This document shows, piece by piece, positions 1 to 5,397 of a DNA stretch of 5,397 nt (positions are counted from its first letter, which is position 1; every line of letters begins with the position of its first letter). The stretch comes from Chloroflexota bacterium (GTDB lineage Bacteria > Chloroflexota > Dehalococcoidia > UBA1151): assembly GCA_022561735.1 (NCBI GenBank), contig JADFQR010000102.1, positions 1 through 5,397 of the forward strand, written 5' to 3'. The notes below the pieces were generated by a model. It was not told where the DNA came from, did not search any database, and saw only the letters and a list, made by a program, of their open reading frames with translations. The translations under genes and the position numbers were made by a program.

Positions 1-1296
1 TTCACCGCCAACCGGATTATCGACGCCGCCGGCATGATCGTGGCGCCCGGAGGCATCGAGCCGCACGCACACATCGGGGGACCACGCCAGCCCGAGCGAT
101 CAGGTGCTGAGCCGGTCTCGAAGGCGGCGATTTTCGGCGGCACGACGACAGTGCTGGACTTTGCGACGCAGGTCCCGGGCCATGACCTGCTGCACGCAGT
201 CGAGGAGGCGGAAGAGCGGTGGAAGGGGCGCGGATATACCGACTACGCGTACCACCCGATGTTTGGCAATCGGGCCGACGAGAAGTCGATAGGCCAGATC
301 CCGGAGCTGGTGGAGTCTGGAATCCCCAGCTTCAAGATCTTCACGACCAGCATCCGGCCTCCCAGCCCACAGATGGAGAACCGCCAGACCGATTTCGGAC
401 GACTTGGCTCGATCATGGAGCGCGTTGCGGCCTCCGGGGGGATGCTTCTCGTCCACTCGGAAGACGACGAGATGGTCCATTACAACTACGAGCGCGCCCG
501 TGAGGATGGCCGGTGGGATCACTGGCATATGAACGAGGTGCACAGCAGGGAGTCGGAGGACGTGTCGTTCCGGCGCGTCACCCGCCTGGCGGAGCTGAAA
601 TCATGCCCGGTCTACTTCGTCCACATAAGCGCGGTCGAGGGTATCCAGGAGGTGGCGCGGGCGAGGTCGCTCGGCATGCCGGTTTACGGCGAGACGCTCC
701 ACAACTACGCCTGCTTCAGCGCCGCCAACTACCGTGAAGAAAACGGTATGAAGTACCACACCTATCCTTCCTTGAAGGACGAGGCGGACGGGCAGGCGAT
801 GTGGCAGGGCTTACTGGACGGGACGCTGTCCACGGTTGCGACGGACCTCGTTTCCACGACATGGGAAGAGAAGATCCGGTTCAAGACTGTGGCTGATGTA
901 ACGGGCGGCCACAACGGCATCGAGACCCGCGTGGGCATCGCTTACACGGAGGGCGTTTCAAAGCGCGGGATGTCGCTCGAACGGTTCGTGGAGATCACGT
1001 CGTCAAACGCAGCGCGTATCTTCGGCATGTACCCGAAGAAGGGCGCGATCGCACCCGGCAGCGACGCCGATATCACGATCATCGATCCCACGATCAAGCG
1101 AAAGTTGACTCTCGACGATCTCCACCTGGAGGACTACAGCATCTGGGAGGGGTACGACATAGAGGGCTGGCCGGTCACGACGTTGCTAAGGGGCAAGGTG
1201 GTGGTCGAAAAGGGGCAGCTACTGGGCGCGCCCGGCGACGGTGTTTTCCTGAAGAGGTCGATATCGTCTGCGGTCACTTCACGGCCCGCCTGTTAG
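1..1296 (+). CDS. Dihydropyrimidinase/hydantoinase-like amidohydrolase (5' partial)
   Basis: The frame is open from base 1 (reading FTANRIIDAAG) to the TAG at 1294-1296, giving 431 visible residues. Family members are about 450-480 aa, so roughly 40 N-terminal residues and the start lie outside the window; the ATG at 34 is internal. The family hydrolyses cyclic amides (dihydropyrimidines, hydantoins, allantoin) in the cytoplasm with a binuclear metal centre. Visible ligands, numbered from base 1: the HxH pair H22/H24 in GGIEPHAHIGGP, the Lys that becomes carboxylated K112 (SFKIF), H152 (LLVHSEDD), H208 (YFVHIS) and D282 (VATDLVS). The C-terminal half has the family signature SSNAARIFGMYPKKGAIAPG followed by SDADITIIDP. 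Oddities: the Tyr normally five residues after the Lys is Ser117, and the His normally following the metal Asp is Leu283. The superfamily and metal site are secure. True dihydropyrimidinase activity is doubtful, and the substrate is unknown. It converges on the minus-strand operon and is not part of it. Confidence 0.9.
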   Translation, partial: FTANRIIDAAGMIVAPGGIEPHAHIGGPRQPERSGAEPVSKAAIFGGTTTVLDFATQVPGHDLLHAVEEAEERWKGRGYTDYAYHPMFGNRADEKSIGQIPELVESGIPSFKIFTTSIRPPSPQMENRQTDFGRLGSIMERVAASGGMLLVHSEDDEMVHYNYERAREDGRWDHWHMNEVHSRESEDVSFRRVTRLAELKSCPVYFVHISAVEGIQEVARARSLGMPVYGETLHNYACFSAANYREENGMKYHTYPSLKDEADGQAMWQGLLDGTLSTVATDLVSTTWEEKIRFKTVADVTGGHNGIETRVGIAYTEGVSKRGMSLERFVEITSSNAARIFGMYPKKGAIAPGSDADITIIDPTIKRKLTLDDLHLEDYSIWEGYDIEGWPVTTLLRGKVVVEKGQLLGAPGDGVFLKRSISSAVTSRPAC

Positions 1297-1298
1297 GG

Positions 1299-1310
1299 CC
1301 CCGGTCGGGG
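1299..1310. other. Short GC palindrome in convergent gap
   Basis: The 27-nt gap between two converging stop codons contains CCCCGGTCGGGG, which can fold as a 4-5 bp G:C hairpin with a tiny loop. It sits 2 nt after the amidohydrolase stop and could slow RNA polymerase from either side. No T-tract follows on either strand, so it is not a convincing intrinsic terminator. Its position is the main argument for any role. Confidence 0.2.
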
Positions 1311-1323
1311 AGTCCTTCGCGAT

Positions 1324-1956
1324 CTACTGGCTCCGCAGTTGGCGTACCTGATCGTCGGTCAGGGTGTTGTAGCCGTGGCCCCGCAGGAGCAGATACAGAC
1401 GCGCAGTCTCCTCCAGCTCCTCTACCGCGTCCACCGCGGCGGCGAGCGAATTTGCGGCGACGACCGGGCCGTGGTGCGCGAGGAGGACGGCATGATGCTC
1501 AGCGGCCAGTCGCCCGACAGCATGGGCTAACCCGCCATCGCCCGGAGGATAGAACGGCACGAGCGGCAGGACGCCGACGCGCATCACGTAGTACGCGGTG
1601 ATGGGCGGAAGCACGTCGGCCGGATCGATGTCATCAAGGCACGACACGGCGACGGCATGCGTTGAATGAAGATGAATCACCGCCTGCGCGTCCGGCCGGC
1701 GACCGTACATCGCCAGATGGAGCACGGATTCCTTCGTCGGCGAATCGCCGTCCAGATGATTGCCGGCGGCATCGAGCAAAGTCAGCCGGTCAGCATCCAG
1801 CCTGCCGAGGCTTGAACCCGTCGGCGTCATCAGAAACCGGTCGCCCGTCCGGACGCTGATGTTGCCGGTCGATCCGCCGGTCAGGCCGCGGTCGAAAACG
1901 GACTTGCCGAACTCGACGATCTGACTGCGAAGTTCCCGCCCGGACGATTTGTTCAC
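1324..1956 (-). CDS. otnC: 3-oxo-tetronate 4-phosphate decarboxylase (class II aldolase fold)
   Basis: This is a 210-residue class II aldolase/adducin-family protein of normal length for OtnC. Known OtnC enzymes decarboxylate 3-oxo-tetronate 4-phosphate to dihydroxyacetone phosphate in the cytoplasm, using a divalent metal. Visible features: the phosphate-binding stretch GLTGGSTGNIS (residues 24-34) and TPTGSSLG (44-51), the catalytic-type acid E76 in PTKESVLHLAMY, the metal ligands H95 and H97 in VIHLHSTHAVAVSCL, the third ligand H162 in LLAHHGPVVA, and the EELEETARLYLLLRG helix (179-193) typical of this branch. Relatives usually read NHG where this has HHG (residue 161). The start is GTG at 1956, chosen because it overlaps the upstream kinase stop as GTGA and has a GAGGT ribosome-binding site 6 nt upstream. 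Adjacency to an OtnK-type kinase supports OtnC over fuculose- or ribulose-phosphate aldolases. The precise stereochemistry of the substrate cannot be read from sequence. Confidence 0.88.
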   Translation of the reverse strand: MNKSSGRELRSQIVEFGKSVFDRGLTGGSTGNISVRTGDRFLMTPTGSSLGRLDADRLTLLDAAGNHLDGDSPTKESVLHLAMYGRRPDAQAVIHLHSTHAVAVSCLDDIDPADVLPPITAYYVMRVGVLPLVPFYPPGDGGLAHAVGRLAAEHHAVLLAHHGPVVAANSLAAAVDAVEELEETARLYLLLRGHGYNTLTDDQVRQLRSQ

Positions 1957-3224
1957 GGAAGCACCTCAAATGCCTTCAAAAAGAAGTCTTCCGAGCCAAA
2001 ATTACCGGATTTAAGCGCGAGCGCGATCTCGGGCTCGTTAGTCGTGACGGTCCACGGAATCCCCGGATCAATCTGCGGCCCAACCCGTATTCCGCGCACG
2101 CCGAGTTCCTGAACGACAGCGCCGGAGGTTTCGCCGCCCGCTACTACAAGCCTCCGGACGCCGGCCTCGACCAGGAGTCCGGCCACACGGGCCAGCGATT
2201 GTTCGATACGTTCTCCGATCTCGGCTGCGCCGAAGCGTTCCTGTGCCCGAGCGACCTGCTCCGGAGAAGCGCTGCTGTACACAAGCACCGGGCCATCGCC
2301 GAGCCGGGACACCGCCTCACCGGCCGCCTCATCTGTCACCGATTCAGCGTCATCGCCCAGCCGCATCGGGTCTATGAAGATCGCGGGCCGGCGCGCGGCC
2401 ATGTAGGCCACTTGAGAGAGCGTCGCCTCGGAGCAACTGCCGGCCACTACCGCCTCGCGTCCCTCGACCCGCGGGAGCGCCTCAGCGTCGGCGTGCGAGC
2501 CAAGCAAGCCGGCGCGGCGGAAGTTGTCCGGGAGACCCATCGCGACGCCGGACCCGCCGGTGACGAGCGCCATGCCGTCGCACGCCTCCCCGATAATTCT
2601 CAGGTGATCGTCCGTCAGGGCGTCGACGATCGCGTACCTCTTCCCGTTGCGGGCCAGCACGTCGAAAACCTCTCGCATCGCGGCTGGCCCAGCGTTCACC
2701 GTGTCGTAGCGCACAAGCCCGACACCGCCGTCCGTTTGCTGATCGAGCACACGCACCAGGTTGGCGTCGGTCATCGGGGTGAGCGGGTGGTTGCGCATCC
2801 CGGACTCGGACAGGAGCACGTCGCCAACAAAAAGGTACCCGTGGCATACCGTCCGGGCATTCTCCGGGAAGGCGGGACAAGCGATGGCGAAGTCCGATCC
2901 CAGTTCCTCAAGCATGGCGTCCGCCACGGGCCCGATGTTTCCTTCCGGGGTTGAGTCGAACGTGGAACAGTACTTGAAGAACATCTGGCGTGCGCCGGCG
3001 GAACGCAACAAGCGCAGTGCGGTCAGTGACTCGTTTACCGCCCGCGAAACCGGCGCCGTCCGTACCTTCAGCGCGACGACAATAGCCTCGGCGTCGGGCA
3101 GGCGTTCACCGGGCGCGGGCACGCCGAACAGCTGCACGGTTCGCATGCCGTTCCTGACCAACGTGCTCGCCAGATCAGTCGCGCCGGTAACATCATCCGC
3201 CACGCAGCCGAGTAAAAGTGCCAT
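1953..3224 (-). CDS. otnK: 3-oxo-tetronate kinase (DUF1537 four-carbon acid sugar kinase)
   Basis: This 423-residue protein has the normal length and layout of OtnK kinases, which phosphorylate a 3-oxo-tetronate on O4 with ATP in the cytoplasm. Numbering is from the start at 3224. The N-terminal substrate domain opens with LLGCVADDVTGATDLA (residues 3-18; most relatives have ADDFTG, here Val12) and carries KYCSTFDSTPEGNIGP (84-99). The middle has TGGSGVAMGL (222-231). The C-terminal nucleotide domain has VVAGGETSGAVVQELGV (360-376), GPQIDPGIPWT (382-392) and SGNFGSEDFF (406-415). A longer in-frame start exists at 3311, but 3224 is chosen because the family motif begins within a few residues of it and a strong AGGAGGG lies 4 nt upstream; the extra 29 residues are not family-like. 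Sister kinases LtnK/DtnK act on threonates and pair with PdxA2. Pairing with a class II aldolase points to OtnK instead. It is second to last in the minus-strand unit and overlaps otnC by 4 nt. Confidence 0.9.
   Translation of the reverse strand: MALLLGCVADDVTGATDLASTLVRNGMRTVQLFGVPAPGERLPDAEAIVVALKVRTAPVSRAVNESLTALRLLRSAGARQMFFKYCSTFDSTPEGNIGPVADAMLEELGSDFAIACPAFPENARTVCHGYLFVGDVLLSESGMRNHPLTPMTDANLVRVLDQQTDGGVGLVRYDTVNAGPAAMREVFDVLARNGKRYAIVDALTDDHLRIIGEACDGMALVTGGSGVAMGLPDNFRRAGLLGSHADAEALPRVEGREAVVAGSCSEATLSQVAYMAARRPAIFIDPMRLGDDAESVTDEAAGEAVSRLGDGPVLVYSSASPEQVARAQERFGAAEIGERIEQSLARVAGLLVEAGVRRLVVAGGETSGAVVQELGVRGIRVGPQIDPGIPWTVTTNEPEIALALKSGNFGSEDFFLKAFEVLP
1962..1967 (-). promoter_or_regulatory. 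Ribosome binding site of the otnC-like gene
   Basis: On the minus strand GAGGTG lies 5 nt before the GTG start, inside the last codons of the kinase gene. Together with the GTGA stop/start overlap (1953-1956) it fixes the otnC start and suggests translational coupling. Confidence 0.65.
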
Positions 3225-3228
3225 GTGT

Positions 3229-3235
3229 CCCTCCT
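3229..3235 (-). promoter_or_regulatory. Strong ribosome binding site that fixes the otnK start
   Basis: Read on the minus strand this is AGGAGGG, followed by ACAC and then ATG at 3224. It is the best Shine-Dalgarno match I found in the window. It decides in favour of the short kinase over the in-frame ATG at 3311. Confidence 0.8.
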
Positions 3236-3333
3236 GGGGCGACGCTGAAATCATAATGCCGGAGGCGGAGGTCGGGCGGCGGCGGGCCCGTGGCTCGGTC
3301 CATTTCGCCAATAATAATCACCATGCCAGCCCG

Positions 3334-4647
3334 CTATCCGCCACCGCCCTGTCGCGCACCCGGCGGTTCCGGCGGACGCGCCATTGCCATTGACAGTGCG
3401 CCCAGCAGGAACATCACGGCGATGATTCCGAACGCCACGTCATAGGTCCCGTAGGCGTCGAACACGATCCCGGCCATCATCGGTCCGACGACCAGCGGGA
3501 CTGCGCCGACCATGCTCGTCACGCCGAGAATGGTCCCGAAGTGCCGCAGCCCGAACGCCTCTGTCACGGTGAGCGGAATCAAAGCGCCCATCGCTCCAAA
3601 ACCCATCGCAAAGAAGACGATCACGAGCCAGACGGCGTTGGAGCCACCCGCTGCAACCAGGAGCAGAAGTCCTAACGACTGGATAGCCAGGCTGATCGAC
3701 ATCGCCCAGCGGGCCGTTATCGTCTCGCTCAACCGCCCGAACACGAGTTTGCTGATCACGCCGAAGATGGCCAGCAGCATCACGCCGGATGACGCAGCGC
3801 CGCTCGAAAAACCCTTCGACTCAAGGTGCGGAATCAGCTGGGTAAGCACCGCTCCGTACGCAAACGCCGGTACCGCATGCCCGATGGCCATGAAGTAGAA
3901 AGTCTTCATGCGGAGTACCTGTCGAAGCGAATAACCGACCGCAGCACCCAGCGCATCATCATCCTGGAATGGGGGCGCCCATCGCTTGTCCCGGTTCGCG
4001 ATGACATCGCTCTGACGGTCTCTCACATATAAAGCTGTGACCACGGCGATCAGGAGAATGACCACTCCGAAACTGGCGTAGCCCACCCGCCAGCCAGCCA
4101 GCCCCACGATGAGGGTGCTTGCCGGCACCATCACCAACCCGCCCAGGTTGTTGCCCGCGGTCACTATCCCCATCATTCGCCCACGCGTGCCTGCGAACCA
4201 GATCGAGATCAGGCGTCCGGACGGCAGCATCGTCGCCCCCGGCAGCCCGGCGTACAGGAGCAGGCTGGCGGCGTAGAACTGCCATAGCTCCCCCATAACG
4301 GCGTACAGGAAGAATCCGATGCCGATGAGCGCCAGGGAGCCCACCATCACCGGGCGAGAGCCGAATCGGTCTATCCAGCGGCCGACCAGCGGCCCGATCA
4401 GCAGCGAAATGACCGACAACGATAACGACAGGTTGACCTCGGTGCGCGACCAGCCGAACTCGTCCTCAAGCGGGTCAACGAACACGCCAAAGGCGTACGC
4501 CGTCATGCCGACGGTGAGGCCGCTTGCGAGCGACGCGATCAGCGCGATCGGCCAGCCCCGGTACAGGCCGCGGCGTCTGGCCGCCACGGTTTGACCGGCG
4601 GCAGCGAGCGTTGCCGGAGACGTTCCGGACACGGGCGTTACCGGCAC
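3334..4647 (-). CDS. MFS transporter, OFA/monocarboxylate-porter type
   Basis: This is a 437-residue inner-membrane secondary carrier with about 12 hydrophobic segments in two six-helix halves. TM1 is near residues 32-57, followed by FGWSRTEVNLSLS (64-76). The MFS motif-A loop between TM2 and TM3 reads GPLVGRWIDRFGSRP (85-99). A hydrophilic central loop spans about 208-248, and a weaker motif A repeat, GRLSET (304-309), lies in the second half. The FGWSRTE segment is common in oxalate/formate antiporter-like and monocarboxylate-porter members, which fits uptake of an organic acid; the actual substrate is unknown. The GTG at 4647 is the most upstream start possible, because an in-frame TAG lies 7 codons before it. 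No Shine-Dalgarno is visible there, nor before the in-frame GTGs at 4632 and 4587, so the start is uncertain by up to 20 residues. The gene sits 21 nt after the aminotransferase and 109 nt before otnK on the same strand, consistent with one operon. The C-terminus is Pro/Gly-rich. Confidence 0.9.
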   Translation of the reverse strand: MPVTPVSGTSPATLAAAGQTVAARRRGLYRGWPIALIASLASGLTVGMTAYAFGVFVDPLEDEFGWSRTEVNLSLSLSVISLLIGPLVGRWIDRFGSRPVMVGSLALIGIGFFLYAVMGELWQFYAASLLLYAGLPGATMLPSGRLISIWFAGTRGRMMGIVTAGNNLGGLVMVPASTLIVGLAGWRVGYASFGVVILLIAVVTALYVRDRQSDVIANRDKRWAPPFQDDDALGAAVGYSLRQVLRMKTFYFMAIGHAVPAFAYGAVLTQLIPHLESKGFSSGAASSGVMLLAIFGVISKLVFGRLSETITARWAMSISLAIQSLGLLLLVAAGGSNAVWLVIVFFAMGFGAMGALIPLTVTEAFGLRHFGTILGVTSMVGAVPLVVGPMMAGIVFDAYGTYDVAFGIIAVMFLLGALSMAMARPPEPPGARQGGGG

Positions 4648-4668
4648 ACGGGGATCAGGCGAAACTCG

Positions 4669-5397
4669 CTAATGAGCCCGGACGGCCAGTTGCCGCTCCA
4701 CCTCGGTCAGCGCTTCGTCGATTCCGGTAACGATCTCGTCCACCTCGCCGCGCGTGATGCACAGCGGCGGCCCCATGGTTATCGATGCGTCGGTAGGACG
4801 AAGAATCAGGGCGCGCTTCTCGAACTCGGCGATGAGGCGTTCCCCCACCTTCGCCGCCTTCGGGAACTGTTCCTTCGTATCCCGGTCCTTCACGAGGTCG
4901 ATTCCGACAAGCAAGCCGAGGCCGCTCACGTTGCCGATCATCGGGTGCGCGGGTTGAAGCTCTTGCAGCCGGCCGAGAAAGTACGCCCCGGTCTCGGCGG
5001 AGTTGTCGACCATGCGCTCAGACTCAAGAATCTCGATGTTTTTGAGCGCCGCCGCCGCCGGGACGGGATGCCCCGCGAATGTGAGCACATGCTGCAGGAA
5101 CCTGCTGTCGTCGCCGCCCGCAAATGCGTCTGCGATCGTCTCGCGGGCGATGCTGCCGCCCAGCGGCATGTAGCTGGAAACGATGCCCTTGGCGACCGAC
5201 ATCAGGTCCGGAACTACGCCCCAGTGCTCCATGGCGAACATCTTCCCGGTACGCCCGAATCCGGTGATCACCTCGTCGGCGATCAGCAGCACGCCGTAGC
5301 GGTCACAGATCTCGCGAAGCCGCGGCCAGTACTCGTCGCCGGGAACCGCCACAGCGGACGGCACGCGTAGCTGTTCTGCCATCAGCGCAGCGACCGA
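4669..5397 (-). CDS. Class III PLP-dependent aminotransferase (5' partial)
   Basis: The frame is open from the right edge (first codons read SVAALMAEQ) to the TAG at 4669-4671, giving 242 C-terminal residues. Family members are about 430-460 aa, so nearly half the protein, including the start, lies outside. These fold-type I enzymes move amino groups between an amine or omega-amino acid and a keto acid, usually pyruvate or 2-oxoglutarate. Visible features, numbered from 5397: the cofactor Asp in LLIADEVITGFGRTG (D41), the PLP Schiff-base lysine K70 in SVAKGIVSSYMPLGG (codon 5188-5190), the phosphate-contacting Thr106 in LTFAGHP, and the C-terminal PPLCITRGEVDEIV (210-223). The stretch after the usual AE(P) is unusual, AEQLRVPSAVAVP, where most relatives have a Gly-rich turn. 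The ATG at 5382 is internal. The catalytic core is intact. The substrate (beta-alanine, GABA, taurine, diamine or other) cannot be assigned. It is the most upstream visible gene of the minus-strand unit. Confidence 0.92.
   Translation of the reverse strand, partial: SVAALMAEQLRVPSAVAVPGDEYWPRLREICDRYGVLLIADEVITGFGRTGKMFAMEHWGVVPDLMSVAKGIVSSYMPLGGSIARETIADAFAGGDDSRFLQHVLTFAGHPVPAAAALKNIEILESERMVDNSAETGAYFLGRLQELQPAHPMIGNVSGLGLLVGIDLVKDRDTKEQFPKAAKVGERLIAEFEKRALILRPTDASITMGPPLCITRGEVDEIVTGIDEALTEVERQLAVRAH

Noticed and set aside
100..543. 147-aa minus-strand frame inside the hydantoinase-like gene
   Set aside because: It is antisense to conserved metal-ligand motifs and its Arg/Leu-rich composition is typical of a shadow.
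2199..2954. 251-aa open frame on the plus strand opposite otnK
   Set aside because: It is fully antisense to a gene with clear family motifs. The composition is typical of the shadow frame of GC-rich coding DNA, and no domain is recognisable.
3250..3316. Minus-strand TATGAT (3250-3255) and TATTAT (3311-3316) as possible -10 boxes for otnK
   Set aside because: Each matches five of six -10 bases, but nothing like TTGACA sits at 16-18 nt upstream, and short AT-rich hexamers arise easily in a spacer. An internal promoter remains possible but unsupported.
3225..3333. Possible terminator between the transporter and otnK
   Set aside because: A 5-bp CGGGC/GCCCG stem with an 8-nt loop can be drawn, but no T-run follows it on the minus strand.
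2761..3393. 210-aa open frame on the plus strand spanning the otnK start and the gap to the transporter
   Set aside because: Most of it is antisense to otnK and it crosses a gene boundary without family-like content.
4591..5370. 259-aa open frame on the plus strand opposite the aminotransferase
   Set aside because: It is a His/Arg-rich shadow frame covering the conserved PLP-enzyme motifs on the other strand. There is no recognisable domain.

Overview
The window is GC-rich bacterial DNA (clearly above 60% G+C by eye, with strongly GC-biased third codon positions), densely coding and intron-free. It carries a catabolic gene neighbourhood. The host cannot be fixed from the sequence. The gene mix (an OFA-type MFS carrier, a hydantoinase-like amidohydrolase, a class III aminotransferase and an acid-sugar kinase) occurs in Alphaproteobacteria, Actinobacteria and SAR202/Dehalococcoidia-type Chloroflexota. 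The last is only a weak guess from the flavour of the MFS protein.

Layout: one plus-strand gene, cut by the left edge, runs to 1296 and encodes a dihydropyrimidinase/hydantoinase-like metal amidohydrolase. After a 27-nt convergent gap, everything else is on the minus strand. In order of transcription (right to left) these are: a class III PLP aminotransferase cut by the right edge (4669-5397), a 12-TM MFS transporter (3334-4647), a DUF1537 four-carbon acid-sugar kinase of OtnK type (1953-3224) and a class II aldolase-fold decarboxylase of OtnC type (1324-1956). The kinase stop and the aldolase start overlap as GTGA. The aminotransferase and transporter genes are 21 nt apart and in the same frame. 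A 109-nt gap separates the transporter from the kinase.

Function: OtnK and OtnC together are the known lower half of tetronate catabolism. A 3-oxo-tetronate is phosphorylated on O4, then decarboxylated to dihydroxyacetone phosphate, which enters glycolysis. The transporter is a plausible uptake system for an organic acid. The aminotransferase may belong to the same operon or supply a separate amino-acid branch. The dehydrogenase that would make the oxo-tetronate, and the isomerase (OtnI) often found with it, are not in the window. The opposing hydantoinase-like gene is a separate transcription unit. It lacks two residues typical of true dihydropyrimidinases, so its substrate is open.

I saw no tRNA, rRNA, CRISPR array, insertion sequence or long repeat. 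No stretch over 300 bases lacks a gene. I found no evidence of a wholly new system. The points of most interest are the gene combination and the altered active site of the amidohydrolase.
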